NCBI GenBank assembly: GCA_024867545.1
Contig: JANFNE010000007.1
Location: 620,001 to 684,000, forward strand
Direction: 5' to 3'
Source of the DNA: Phytopythium helicoides
Taxonomy: Eukaryota; Oomycota; Peronosporomycetes; Pythiales; Pythiaceae
DNA: 64,000 nt
The notes under the pieces were generated by a model. It had not been told where the DNA came from and made no database searches. It saw only the letters and a program-made list of their open reading frames with translations. A program made the position numbers and the translations under genes. Of the stretch, positions 21,182 to 32,974 are shown piece after piece. The first letter of the stretch is position 1, and every line of letters begins with the position of its first letter.

Positions 21182-23007
21182 ATGCTGCCGCCGCGCTCGT
21201 TCCTGCTGGAGAAGATGGACGCGCCCGCGGGCGGCGCGGCCAAGAGCGAGGCCCGCGAGCTGCCGGCGCCCAGTGAGTCGACCGTCAAGTGGATCCTGGC
21301 GCTCACGAGCGACGAGAAGCTGCCGCTCGGCGTGGGCATCGCGGGCATGACGGTCGCGTCCGCCACCAACCTCATCTTCCCGCGCATCATGGGCAAGGCC
21401 ATCGACGTGGCGGCCGGAAAGGCGCCGCCGGGTGGGCTCTCGCGCAAGGGATTCGTGGTCGTCGTGCTCGCCACCTTCCTCGCCGGCGCCACGGGCTCCT
21501 TCGTGCGCACCTACTCGCTCGGCATGGTGGCCGAGCGCATCGCCGCCAAGCTGCGCGCCAGGCTCTACCGCGCGCTGCTGGCGCAGGACGTCGGCTTCTA
21601 CCACTCGCGCAAGGTCGGCGAGCTCGTCAGCCGCGTCGGCAGCGACTGCCAGCAGACGGCCAATGCCGTCGTCGACGTGCTCGCCAACGGGTACCGATCC
21701 ATGAACTCGGCGCTCGGCGCCTCCTGCATGCTGCTCACCATCTCACCCAAGCTCACGCTCGTGTCGCTTGCGGTGCTTCCCGTCGTCGGCACCGGCGCCA
21801 TGATCTTCAGCAAGTTCTCGGGCCGCCTCGCGCGCAGGCACCAGGACACGGTCGCCGACATGACGGCCGTCGTCGAGGAGCGCCTCAACAACATCTACAC
21901 GGTCAAGCTCTTCGCAGCCGAGCCGTACGAGCACAGGCAGTTCGGCGACGTCAACAAGCGCATTCTTGCGAACGCCAAGCGCGCCAAGGCCGCGCGTGGC
22001 CTCTTCATGGGCGGACTCTCGCTCTCCATCAACTGCTCGCTCTTCTCGGTACTCTACTTTGGCGGCTCGCTCATCGGCTCCAACGAGCTCACGATGGGAT
22101 CACTCACGTCGTTCGCGCTCTACAGCGGCTTCATGGGGCTTGGCTTCTCGGGTCTCTCGTCCTGGGTTGGCGAGCTCAAGAAGACGCGCGCGTCGTCTGC
22201 TGCGCTGTTCGGACTGCCTCTCGCTTCCGTCTCCTACAGATGGAGCGCGTAAGCTCGGCCAGTGTGGAGGGCCACATCCGCTTCGACAAGGTCAGCTTCG
22301 CCTACCCATCGCGACCAGACACGTTGGTGCTCAACGGACTCGACATGGAGATCCATCCAGGGTGAGATCGTCGCCTGTCGTCGGTCGCAGCGGTGCTGGC
22401 AAGTCGACCATCGCGTCGCTGCTGACCAAGATGCTGTCGCCCACGAGCGGATCCGTGACGCTGGACGGCGTGGACACCCGTGAGCTGAGCACTTCGTGGC
22501 TGCGTCAGCAGATTGGCGTTGTGAACCAGGAACCGTCGCTCTTTGCAGCCTCGGTCGCCGAGAACATCATGTACGGATCGGAGGAGCGCGACGAGGCTCG
22601 GTTGATTGCCGCTGCTAAGGAGGCCCACGCCCACGAGTTCATCATGAGCCTCCCGAACCAGTACGAGACCTTTGTCGGTGAGAAGGGCTTCGAGCTGTCT
22701 GGTGGTCAGAAGCAGCGCCTTGCGATCGCTCGCGCGCTGTACAAGCGCACGCAGATCTTGCTGTTTGACGAGGCTACGAGCTCGCTTGACGGCCGCAGCG
22801 AGGACCTCATCCGCCGTGCGCTTGGAGTCGGCCGCGGACAAGCGCACAGTCTTCATTATTGCTCACCGCATCAACACCATTAAGCATGCGAGTCGCATCA
22901 TTCTTCTCGAGGAGGGCGTGATCGCGGAGACCGGCACGTACGAGGAGCTCAGCAAGGAGGGCACCAAGTTCCACCAGCTTGTGCACAGCCGTGCGCCGCT
23001 TTTGTAG
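21182..23007 (+). CDS. ABCB-type half transporter
   Basis: ABC half transporter of about 600 aa: one membrane domain followed by one nucleotide-binding domain, as in ABCB8/ABCB10 of the mitochondrial inner membrane and TAP-like exporters. Start MLPPRSFLLEKMDAP at 21182. Membrane part: TNLIFPRIMGKAID, GSFVRTYSLGMVAERIAAKL, LYRALLAQDVGFYHSRKVGE, GYRSMNSALGASCML, and LTMGSLTSFALYSGFMGLGF. ATPase part: Walker A GRSGAGKST, Q-loop VVNQEPSLFA, signature LSGGQKQRLAIARAL, Walker B ILLFDEATSSLD and the H-loop IIAHRINTI. Frame breaks at 22214-22239, 22362-22380 (two) and GG 22824-22825 are flanked by correct family sequence. At the first, a 23-nt pyrimidine-rich stretch ending CTACAG separates LFGL from MERVSS but lacks a GT donor. 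Confidence 0.82.
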
Positions 23008-23124
23008 ATAGGCGAATGGAAGCTCACAGCACCAAACGGTGAAGCCGACATCTCATTGAATGAGTGGGTATAAAATGAGAAGAAAAAGAAACCTGAAAGC
23101 GACGGCTTATGCAATTGTCTGTTC

Positions 23125-24674
23125 TCACGAACTTTTGACTGTGCTGGAGTCTTGTGTGCTTTCGCTTTGAAGCTTGATGGTGCAGGACGGGCACTGGCTG
23201 ATCACTAGCTCCAGTTGGTCAGCGTAGCTGTTCATCTGGCTCAAGTTGTCCTGAACAAGAAAAACACCTTATCTCTTAGATGAAACTTTCGACGCAAAGC
23301 TCACTGATCAAAACATACCTCGAGCAGCTTCACTTGGGCTTCCAGGTCGCTCACGGACTGGTTTGGTGCCGATGAGTTTTCCGGCGCAGCGGCCTCGCAA
23401 TCTTTTTCAGACAGCTCGGCCAGCTTTTGTTTGAGATTGTCGATTTCTGCACGTTTTGCCTGGAGCTCCGACGCATCTGCCTCATAAGATGACTTCAGTC
23501 GAGAAAGCTCATCAGCTAGCTGATCTTGTTTGCCTGCACAGCGGCAACTGTGTCAGATCCATTAGAAGCAAGAAGGGTGATATCGTTGATACCTTGGATC
23601 GTTGAGCGCTCAGCCTCGAAGGCACGAAGCTTTGAATTGAGCTCCGCCATCTCAGTTTGGTGCGTGGCCTTCATGCTGGTGCATTCTTGGCATTCAGGAT
23701 GCTTGGCATCAGAAACGGTTCTCATCGCTGCGTGAACACAGATTTTCGTAAATGCTGACACCACCAATGATTTATATGAGCTGACATTCACCTGTCGGTA
23801 GTGGCGAGGTCGACGCAACGTCTTTGTTGATGGCGATTTCATCCACAGACTTTGCGAGGCATCAGCTTCTCAGTGCGCACTAGTGAACATGTTGTAGTTA
23901 CACAACGCACCATGGAAACGTCGCTCTCCTTCTGCTCTTCGCCATCATCGAGCTGACGCTTTCGCTTGTTCATATCAGAGTCCGCCCATTCTCCAGTCTT
24001 TGTCGACAGCTCTCGTGCCACATCAGCTCCTACTGAAACGTCAGCAATTTGAGTTGGCACGTGGATAATCGCATACAAACGTACCATCCTTCAATGGCAA
24101 TGGCGTGTTCAGTTGAATCTTCCACAGCAGCTTTGCAGCGGTCTTCATGCGGCAGTCAAGTGACCTGGTTGCATACAAACAGATGAGTGAGCTCGTGGTT
24201 CTGGAAGCGAGCCATATCCACCCTCTTAGCACCTGATGTAGTGGCGCTTCAAGCTGCGCGACTCGCTCTCCAGCTCCGCGACCTTCTTGAGTAGCGCGTC
24301 CTGCGCCTCCCGTGCGGCTGCGATCTCCGCCTTGTGCGTCTCGACCTCCTTGTGGAACTGCGCCGACGCCTGTCGCAGCGCACCGACCTCCTCGCAGAGC
24401 CTGGCCTTGCTCGCCTGCGCCGCAGCCAGCTCCTCCTGGGCTGCACCCACTGCCACGTTAACTCCTTCCACCACCACACATTCCACGGCGCCACACCCTC
24501 AAGCAGCTGGTCCTTAAGCAGCCGCTGCTGCGTCGCCGCGGACGTGCGCTCCACGCTCTCGGTGGTCGAGCGCGCCTCGTGCCGCGTCAGTTCGCGCAGA
24601 ATGCTCTCCAGGTGTGCCAGCTGCCGCGTCGTCGCGCCGCCTCCGCCCTCTGCCACGCCTGGACCAATGGACAT
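23125..24674 (-). CDS. Coiled-coil protein with Cys pairs
   Basis: Unrecognised protein of roughly 370 aa, mainly coiled coil. ATG 24672-24674 (MSIGPGVAEGGGG); then LAHLESILRELTRHEA, AQEELAAAQASKARLCEEVG, VETHKAEIAAAREAQ, a basic-acidic part (MNKRKRQLDDGEEQKESD), HPECQECTSMKATHQTEMAE, and a last exon QMNSYADQLELVISQCPSC ending at 23125. Six or so short introns join in phase, for example after LLKDQLLE, SLKRHYIR, LPLKD and STSPLPT. One base seems missing at 23533-23534 between AAVQ and KQDQLADEL. The CxxC pairs are too few for a zinc finger. Resemblance to nuclear or cytoskeletal coiled-coil proteins is only generic. Confidence 0.6.
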
Positions 24675-25390
24675 TCTAGCGGGCAGTTGGTCGCGCTGCC
24701 ATGGCCGCCTGTCGCCTTCAGCGCCAAAGAGAAAGTGACGGAGGAAGCACGTAGCATGTTGAAGTGACCATCACTCCGAGGAAACAGGTGCTTCAACTTG
24801 GACGGCGAGAAGATCGCGAGCGGGGCGTTCCTCCGAGTTGCTCTGCGTCGACGAGCGTAATCTGCTGCATGAAGCTTAGCGAAGCATCAGACTGTAGCGC
24901 TTTTCGTTGACAGACAGCTGCTGATGGTGATCGCGCATTCACTGGTACTGCACGACGGAAAAGCCAAGCTGGGCTGGAAAAAATCCTCATTGTAAGCACG
25001 AGGAATGTTGACTGGCCCGCAATCGCTCAGTCGAGCCCATTGCTCGTCTTCAGCAACAAAGTCAGGCAGACGTCAACGAAGGAGGGTGGAGAGTCGTACG
25101 CAACAAGCACCGAAGTGAGCTTTGCTGTCCGTAATCAGATCAACAGCTTTTGTAATCAGATGACAGCATCGACTAATGAGTGATGTTTGTGTCCTGTGCA
25201 CATGAGCTCATCATGAGTGGCGAAATGCAAGCCAACAAGATGTGCAATCGCATCTGAATACGTTGATGCTTGCCAGTCCTGCTCCGGTGCTCCCATTCAA
25301 ACTATCCACGAGCTGCAAGGGGAAAATATCCTCGACTCGAAACACCTCATTATCCGAATTCGTCGCTCGGCATCAAGCACCTCAACGACC
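24675..25390. other. Divergent intergenic region
   Basis: About 715 bases upstream of both the coiled-coil gene and the carboxypeptidase. No supported gene, repeat or RNA. Confidence 0.4.
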
Positions 25391-27044
25391 ATGCGGTCAT
25401 CGGTCGGGATCCTTGCACTCTTTTGCAGCGCAGTGGTGGCCTTCACGTCGGCTGCTACCGTGAGCTACAAGTACCGCACGTACAGCGAGATTGTCAACTA
25501 TATCCTCGAACTCGAGACCAAGTACCCGCAGTACGCTGAAGTATTCACCGTGCAAGACAAGTACGGTCTGCCGCTTCGTAGCGAGCTCAAGTGCACGGTC
25601 AGCGGCGTTTCGTCGGCGTGCAAGCACTATGTGATCAAGATCACCGATGAGTCGAGCTTGCCCGACCCGGAGCGACCAGAAGTATTTTTCAGCGGAGCCC
25701 TTCACGGAGATGAACGTGTTGGGCCGCAAAGCGTCGTCGCCTTGGCCGAGTTGTTGCTGGATCATGCCAGCCGAGCCGATGGCAACCCATGGATCAAGCG
25801 TCTGGTGCAAACCCGAACGATTGTGATCATGCCGACCACCAACGCATATGGATACGATAAAAACACACGCGAAGAAAACGGATACGACCCGAACCGCGAC
25901 TTCAATTACGGCAAAGGATCGACGTGCTTCCAAACGATGGTGGCCCGTGCCGTCAATGAGGTGTGGCGTGACCACCTCTTCCAGCTCTCAATCACATTCC
26001 ACGGTGGGACACGAGCCGTCTCGTACGAGTGGGGATCAACCAACCACGCTCTCACGAGTGACGGTGAAGGCAGCGAAATCAGCCCTGATGATCGCGGTCA
26101 GTGGTTCCTTGGCCGCATCATGTCTCGCTACGGAGGGAAGTTCCAGGAAGACAGCACATACTACCCAGACGGTCGTATGAACGACATTGTGTACGCAGTG
26201 GATGGAGGTATGGAGGACTGGGCGTACGCTGCATCGTGGGAGAACGCGTACACGAGCCCCAAGCCCATTGGTACGTGCAATCCGACCACATACGGAGGCT
26301 ATGCCGCTGCAAAGTCGTCGTACAACGATGCCACTCATCGCGCGTTCAACATCCTGATCGAGACAAGCACGAGCAAGAACCCATCGGCGTCGAGTCTTGG
26401 TGATAATTCGACGCTGTCAGACTCGGCCTTGAGCGATTATCTTGTGTCGACAAAGACTATTGGCCACGTGCCGCGCAACGTTCGCATCTCTCTGCTTTAC
26501 ATCGATTTGGTGCAGCCGTATGTGCTGTGGAAGACAAGCCCCACGAGTGCGACTGCAGGCACTGCGACGACCTTCAGCTGGGAAGTCGCTGGTAGTATCA
26601 CGGTTGACAGCACACAGCTCGTCATTTCGAAGCAGCCAAGTCTGGCGTCGCCTACGCTGACCAAGAAGCAATCTGGAGTCACGCGCTGGTACCACGCCGA
26701 CCTCGCCACAGCCACGGGAACCAACAACAAGGGGGTGTTTTCCGAGAGCGTGACCTTCAACTCGTCTGGCGTGTACTATGTGCAGGTGACTGCCACAGTG
26801 GACCAGAACTGGGCGGCGCAGCCGAGCTCCCCCGTTCCGAACGTCAAGCCGCAGACGCACGTTGTGAACGCGCGCACCAACGCCGACTGGAGCTACTCGA
26901 ACAACGGCCGCACCGTCAAGGGCCGCACGGCCTGGACCTCACCGGTAAGTCCATCTATGACTATTGCTGCTGCAAAAACTGCTCCGTAATGCTGACGAGG
27001 TGTTTTGTTTGTCGATACAGATCGTGACGGTCGTCGTGGCTTGA
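25391..27044 (+). CDS. Secreted M14 zinc carboxypeptidase
   Basis: Metallocarboxypeptidase of 525 aa. A signal peptide (SSVGILALFCSAVVAFTSA) precedes the M14 domain: zinc ligands in ALHGDERVG, substrate-binding Asn-Arg in DPNRDFNYGK, the third ligand in SITFHGGTR, and the catalytic Glu in NILIETSTSKN. From about residue 370, a beta-rich region (TSPTSATAGTATTFSWEV and SVTFNSSGVYYVQV) looks like an Ig/PKD-like accessory fold. Exons 25391-26944 and 27021-27044; the 76-nt intron replaces a longer read-through frame with the short hydrophobic end IVTVVVA. The ATG at 25391 gives the signal peptide; an upstream in-frame start would bury it. Expected to act outside the cell on peptides, for nutrition or host interaction; that role is inferred. 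Confidence 0.85.
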
Positions 27045-27133
27045 AGAAGGGCGATTGGCGAAAAGTGACGTGATCGATTTTCAATTCATTGATTTCAAAA
27101 TCAACATTAATTCGTTCAAATTGGACTATCTGG

Positions 27134-27220
27134 TAGTTAATTTTATTTATGTTATGCTTTTCGCTGGTTGGCTGCGTCATAGTATACGCAGAACAAAGAA
27201 AACATAAATAAAATTAACTA
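27134..27220. repeat. 20-bp perfect inverted repeat, AT-rich
   Basis: TAGTTAATTTTATTTATGTT at 27134-27153 is perfectly inverted at 27201-27220, with a 47-base loop. With one gap the match extends outward by about ten bases. It could form a cruciform or be a MITE remnant, or serve as the 3' processing region of the carboxypeptidase. Confidence 0.7.
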
Positions 27221-27380
27221 ACCGGTAGTCATACATGTTCAATTAATGGAAAAGAAAGTAGTATATTTTCAATGAATTGATTTCGAAATAAAATTAATTC
27301 GTTCCTGAGAGCATACAAATTCCAAGAGAAAAGCTCACGTCGCAGATCGGTAAACTAACCGTAAACTAACGGTAAAATTA

Positions 27381-27466
27381 CCAATCTGGTTATCCGGAAA
27401 CTCCGATCTGGGTATCCGGATTCTCCGATCTGGTTATCCGGAAACTCCGATCTGGTTATCCGGATG
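27381..27466. repeat. 22-bp tandem repeat, about 4 copies
   Basis: CTCCGATCTGGTTATCCGGA plus two variable bases (AA, TT or TG), repeated at 27401, 27423 and 27445, with a partial first copy at 27381. Just upstream lie GTAAACTAACCGTAAACTAA-like short repeats. The array sits 80-170 bases before the TRM7 start. Confidence 0.8.
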
Positions 27467-27548
27467 ATTCCAATTTAGTGACGATAGTGACGATTCCAAT
27501 GGTGGTGGCTGTGCGCTTTGCGTCACAGTCCAGCCGCACCGCTCCGCC

Positions 27549-28537
27549 ATGACCAAGTCGACCGAGGCGAACCGGGTGCGTGCGCGCGTCCCTGGGGCCT
27601 CCGTGCGCCTCCTCCTCTCACTCTGACGCCTTTAACGTACTGACGCTTTCCCCTCCCGGTTTTCCGCGTCCCTGACGGTCTGTGGACTCCGCAATCGCTC
27701 GCCAATTGCAGGACATTTACTACCGTAAGGCCAAGGAGGTGGGCTTCCGCGCGCGCTCGGCTTTCAAGCTGCTGCAGCTCGACGAGCAGTTTGCGATCCT
27801 CAAGGGTATGTGTGGTTGTCGATCGCCCCTTGTGCTGCCAACTGGGGCCTCACGACGTCATGTTTGGCGCAGATGTGGAGCGTGCGGTGGACCTTTGCGC
27901 CGCCCCTGGCAGCTGGAGCCAAGTGCTGAGCCGTAAGCTGTACGCGACGCCCGCTGCGGCTTCGCTCGTACAAGCTGAACAAGGGGGTGAGGCTGTGCGC
28001 GTCGTGTCGGTCGACCTGCAGGAGATGGCACCGATCCCAGGGGTTCAGCTCATCCAGGGTGACATCACGTCCAAGCGCACGGCTGAGCAGATCATCTCCT
28101 ACTTCAAGGGACAGAAGGCGCAGGTCGTTGTGTGCGACGGCGCGCCGGACGTCACGGGGGTACACGACATTGATGAGTTCGTTCAGGCCGAGCTGCTGGC
28201 TGCCGCACTTAACATCACGACCCATGTGCTGACTGAAGGCGGGTCATTCGTGGCCAAGATCTTCCGGTGTCAGCAATACGAACTCCTAGCCTCGCAGCTC
28301 AGTGTCTTCTTCGAGAGCGTGTCGTGCTCTAAGCCAAAGAGCAGCCGAGCGCAGAGTAACGAGGCGTTTGTCGTGTGCCAGGGCTTCCGCCTTCCTGAAG
28401 ACTACACTCCAGTGATGACATCATATCTTCTACCAAACTACGGATTGGAAAAATCTGATGCGCATGACCCACTGCTTATTCCATTCCTGGCATGCGGCGA
28501 TCTGTCAGGCTACGATGACATTCAGGCGTTTTACTAA
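27549..28537 (+). CDS. TRM7: tRNA 2'-O-ribose methyltransferase Trm7/FTSJ1
   Basis: SAM-dependent 2'-O-methyltransferase of 261 aa that modifies the anticodon loop (positions 32 and 34) of some tRNAs, with partner proteins in other eukaryotes. Exons 27549-27575, 27712-27805 and 27873-28537. Landmarks match the family throughout: [20 protein letters not shown] (catalytic Lys of the K-D-K-E tetrad within), the SAM site [52 protein letters not shown] (catalytic Asp), [10 protein letters not shown] (catalytic Lys), [16 protein letters not shown] (catalytic Glu) and the C-terminal [11 protein letters not shown]. Frame is intact. The 136-nt first intron is longer than usual for the window. Confidence 0.93.
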
Positions 28538-28615
28538 CTAGCCCAATGAACTGTCAAGATGGTTTTTATTTAGTTTTTGTTTTGCAATTTGATGTACTTG
28601 CCGCCGTGTCTTCGT

Positions 28616-30306
28616 TCAATTGCTCTTGTGATTCAGCCAGGCAAACTCAAAGGTGTAGTCGTAGCCTAGTAGTCGAGCAGGCCCGTCAGAGCCCAGTACC
28701 ACAAATTATATGAAGAGGCAAACTCATCAACGCACCATAGTGTATGAGTCCTGGTTGCGCGTTGTAAAGTACCCAGAAAGCAAAGCACATTTGAGTGTTT
28801 GCAACCTGGTTTTCCAACACAAATGCAAGTTGTGCAAGTCCCGATAAGCTGAGCCAGTGCTTCAAGATTGCATGGAGAACTAGAAGCGAGACCAACTCCA
28901 CCAACGCGTACAAGTACAGGCTAGTAACAGTCGCATACAGTTGGTCGCTCGGCATGTCTTTGATGTGTCCAAAAAACTGGCGATTTGGAAGATTGTAGAT
29001 GGCAGCAAGGTAAGTTGCTACCAAAGCACACGCAAAGCGATCAGTGAGCAAAAGCGTCTAGATCGCATTTTTGGAGGTGCCTTACCGTAGATGATGGGGA
29101 CAACGATCTCAACATAATTGACCAGAAGCAAGAACTCGGTCACATACAATATTCGCTGAGTAGCATTAGTTGAGACTTGGTTTTGCTTATTATGACTATT
29201 CTCTTCCTTCCCGTTGATGAAAGTTGGAGCTGTCGCACCAACAATAATATGGGTTGTGTCGACCGGATGCACCACAGCTGCTTGGGTCCACCAATACATT
29301 TGCTTTTGCGGCCCGCATTCCATTGGACGCAGTGACATTTTTGCAACAGCAGTTGACACCATCGATTTTGTGGTAACTCTAGCTTGAACTTCACATTTCT
29401 TTAGCGATTTTCTGCAGGTATGTTTTGCTTCGTTCAATACAGAGTTCACATCGATTAGTGCCAGCATGGACGAGCAATGTCAATTGCCAATAGCCCCGCT
29501 GTTGTTGGAAGCGATGGAGTTATTTGGATGCAATACATCACGAAGAGTGCGCTGAAGATATCAACACTCATCACAACCAAAACAGGAACCTCGTCTTCAA
29601 GTAGAACCACAGCGGAGTTGGTCCAAGCCCGCATTAAAAGCTTCATTGCTGGTAAGAATAAACTGAACGCTGTTCTTGCTCGAGTAGATAACAGACTATA
29701 AGCATAGTAGTATGCAGGGTAGACACTTACAAGGCTTATCTGACAACTCCACACATTGAATGCATTGGTGAGAGGCTGCTTGAGTTCTTGGTATCGCTCA
29801 TGAGCTTCTCGTCCCCACAATAAAGCAATTGCGAGAACTACAGTGGTTATCCAGATTGGCGAAGTTACCACCAAAGAAAATGGAATCGGGAAAGCTTGAA
29901 AGAGTCCGATACAGAAATCAATAATCATCGCCACCGACGCCACCAGAACCGACACTGTTATATGTTGAGCTCTCGAGAACGGCAGCATCGATAAGTAATG
30001 AGAAAATTGGTAGAATAGTAGGTATGTTAGAACTATGATCATTCCCCAAGCACGCAGATGAAATGCCCAATTTGCAGATGCTCCTTCATCGGGTGATTGC
30101 AATGGGATAATTTCAAGTGACAGGGTAATGAGAAGGCATGGCACTGGGGTGGCAGCCAGCACGATGAAGTGCCGTAAAACACTAGTAGTATCCGTGTAAT
30201 TCGAGAGCTCAGCAATGCGATGGACAGAGTACTTGCCTTGTGTTTCTACACGCAGATTAGCCAACAGTCTGCGGAATGCTCTTCGAAGCCGTGAATCTAT
30301 CTTCAT
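28616..30306 (-). CDS. Oomycete multi-pass membrane protein, copy C
   Basis: Paralogue of copies A, B, D and E, about 517 aa. Exons 29086-30306, 28736-29017 (282 nt) and 28616-28665; introns 68 and 70 nt. Begins MKIDSRLRRAFRRLLANLRV, then ETQGKYSVHRIAELSNYT, PVPCLLITLSLEIIPLQSP, LLFYQFSHYLSMLPFSRAQH, FPIPFSLVVTSPIW, VWSCQISLVSVYPAYYYAYS, DIFSALFVMYCIQITPSL. After the variable loop come ILYVTEFLLLVNYVEIVVPI, YNLPNRQFFGHIKDM, FWVLYNAQPGLIHYG and GYDYTFEFAWLNHKSN. One base seems missing near 29466-29470 (DIAR to MLALIDV); adding it makes the exon sum divisible by three. It lies head-to-tail with copy D. Confidence 0.75.
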
Positions 30307-30346
30307 GACAAGCTTGGTACTCAGTGTTCACACCTGATGTCTGCAA

Positions 30347-30807
30347 TCAAAAACCGGAAGGCCGAGAATACGCTTGTGCTATCAATACATTGGGATCAGG
30401 ACATGCCACGAATACTCGAAACACTGTCACAAAGAGTTGCTTGAAAAAAGTACAGTAGTGTCCTCGGCCATAAGCGGCGAAACGAATCTTTCTTTTACTG
30501 TCAAACGGCCCATAGTCAGCAGAAGCCAATTTGGGGCTGTCATCCGTATCAAGCATAACCTCTCCGATGTCAAATGCATCGATATCCGCAATAAGTTCCC
30601 CGGAGCACGACTTCTGATCGGCAATCCCGTTAAATGCGCCTTTCGAGAGCATCTCCAACTTGTATAATTTATAAGAGCTCCAGCAGAAAAACTCAGACTT
30701 CGTTCATGTTGAGTCAATAGGGATACCTGGATGCGATCATGATGCTCTTGAACACGTTTCATAGTCGATAGGTGAGTTTTACTGAGTTGTCTATAGTGAT
30801 TGAGCAT
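30347..30807 (-). CDS. Small hypothetical protein
   Basis: Possible 130-aa protein from ATG 30805-30807: exon 30727-30807 (MLNHYRQLSKTHLSTMKRVQ), a 68-nt GT-AG intron (30659-30726), then exon 30347-30658 (LEMLSKGAFNGIADQKSCSG, acidic middle, KIRFAAYGRGHYCTFFKQLF). The first part could be a coiled coil. No family is recognised. It lies between copies C and D on the same strand and could also be a fragment of a larger lost gene. Low confidence: supported only by the clean intron and open frame. Confidence 0.3.
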
Positions 30808-30895
30808 ATCTTGATCGAATCAATTTTACGTGACCTGTCTATCAAAGCCCGTAAGGCCACAAAAAAGCTTGGTTTGACCGACTCACTGATAGATA

Positions 30896-32681
30896 TCAGG
30901 ACTGATCGGTGAGGTTAGGCGCGTACAACCATGCAAACTTGAAGCTGTAATCAAAGCCTGAATTGCCAGATCGCTTCAAGTCAGCATGTTTTGCAACAAT
31001 AGTAAAAGATGGCGCTTACCGCTGTGTTGGAGTGGTGTCTGAGCGTTATAAAGAACCCAAAAGACAAGTTTGGACTGAACTCCAATCCATTGACTCTCGA
31101 GCGTGTGTGAGAGCTGCGGAAGTCCAGGGAGATGAAACACTTGGGAGAGCACGATATGCAGCAGCACAAGCGAAAGCAGCTCAAGCCCAGCGTACGTGTA
31201 CAAATTTACCAAAGCAGAGTTCAGGTGCTCCGCTGTCATTGAGGCAATAAGAGGAAAGTAGATGCGTGTAGGTAGACAATACAAGGCCGCAAGATATGTC
31301 GCTATAGTCACCATTTGTTGATGAGTACGAGGTCGGCCGGTTATCACATCACGGGGAGACAACACTACGTACCGTAGATGGCTGGTATCGCAAACTCAAC
31401 ATAGTTTAGAAGTAACAGGAAGTCAGCTACGTACATAAGTTGTCGCACTCTGTCGACAAATCGTGCCTCTGCAAGATCTTCTGTAGAGCATAGAGTCGAC
31501 TGCTGGCGAGAACCAGCTCCGATCATCGTAACGTCCATAGGAGAAACCAGACGAGCCGGTAAGACACCGCCTACTGTCGGCTGTGATGAAATTAGAGTGG
31601 CTTTCTTCTTTTGCTGCATTTGTGCTGGTTGCACTTGATGAAACTGGCAAGTAGTCCGAATGCGCTTATCTACAACCGTGCTGACATCTTGAACGGCTAC
31701 AACAAATGTGCAGGTAGGTGAAATGATTGCTGCAGCTCGAGCAACGTATGAGTAGCTGCGTGGCAAAGTAACCCAGCGTGTGTTGATTTGGCTGTATAAT
31801 TTGTTTATCTCGGACAGTATCGAGCGGAGATCATGCAGCGCGAGAGAGGACTGCGCGAAGTCAAGAATCATCAGCCCAAGCGTAGTCGTCAACGACGGCG
31901 TGATCTGCATGCAATACATCATGAACAGAGCATTGAATACATCCACGTTTGTGACGACAACCTCTGGAAGCTCGTCTCGAAGGTGGATGACCGAGTTGCC
32001 AAACCAGATGCGCAGCACTATCTTGATAACTGGGAGCAAAAACATCATCAGAACCCTCTCAGAGCTGCCTAACAGCCCATATACGAAGTAGTAGACTGGG
32101 TAGATGCCGACTAGGGCGAACTGACACCCCCAGACCTTGAAAGTATTGATAACGATCTGTTTCAACTCGCCATATCGCGCGTAAATGATCCTTCCCCAAA
32201 CTAGAGCCATATCTCCAAGTACAAAGGCCGCCCAAATTGACGACAATGATGCGAGGGAAAACGGAACGGGGAAGACGAGCAAATCGATGACGGCATAGTC
32301 GCAGGCTACAGTCGCAGTGGCCACAGCAAGTGCTCGGACAAAGAGTTGCAATTCAGATGCCGGCAGTGATTGCAAATAGTGCGAGAACTGGCGGATGGCG
32401 ATGTAGCTGAAGACAAAGATGCTGTACCACAATCGAAACAGGTATCCCCAGTGCCGACGATGCTGTGTATCTGGAGGTGCCAGCGGAATGAGCTCGCCCA
32501 ATAGCGTCACAATCAAGCTCGGCACTGGTGAGAGCAAAAGCACTGCCGCTTTTCGGAAGGTGCTTGTTCGCTCGGTATAGCGTGCCACTGCCACGACTCG
32601 CCCGATCGAGACCTTGCCCTGCATCTCCACTCTCACAAGCTGTAGCAGCCTCTCCATTCCTGTTCGCCATCGTGGAGTCAT
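30896..32681 (-). CDS. Oomycete multi-pass membrane protein, copy D
   Basis: Intact paralogue of 550 aa. Exons 31373-32681, 31020-31301 (282 nt) and 30896-30957; introns 71 and 62 nt, total divisible by three. Start MTPRWRTGMERLLQLVRVEM at 32679-32681. Landmarks: SPVPSLIVTLLGELIPLAPP, IRQFSHYLQSLPASE, FPVPFSLASLSSIWAAF, VWGCQFALVGIYPVYYFVYG, IWFGNSVIHLRDELPEVVV, DVFNALFMMYCMQITPSL. A loop of about 130 residues (Gln/Ser/Thr and Lys-rich) is unlike that of the other copies. Then YVADFLLLLNYVEFAIPAIY, YCLPTRIYFPLIASMTAEHL, FWVLYNAQTPLQHSG and GFDYSFKFAWLYAPNLTDQS. Its 5' end faces the TauE-type gene across about 290 bases holding two ATTGG boxes (32736-32740, 32770-32774). Confidence 0.8.
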
Positions 32682-32974
32682 GTGGTCGTCGTACGATGGA
32701 AGACAACTCGCCCGTCAATCAACAAGGATTACAAAATTGGCAAGTGAGACAGTGCTATTTCCACCGCTGATTGGCAAAACGGCTACGCATGGCAGTTGCG
32801 ACAAAATGCGTCACATGCGCCATGAGCTCTGCCTGCTTGCGATTTTTGCGCTTCCCATTCGCCAACGCAGCTCATCGAGCTCAACCGACACTTCACGAGT
32901 CGCCGTCGGTCGTTGCGAGGCCTGTGCGGATCTACAGGCGACGGTGTCGCTCTCGAGCGCGAAAAACCTCTAAA

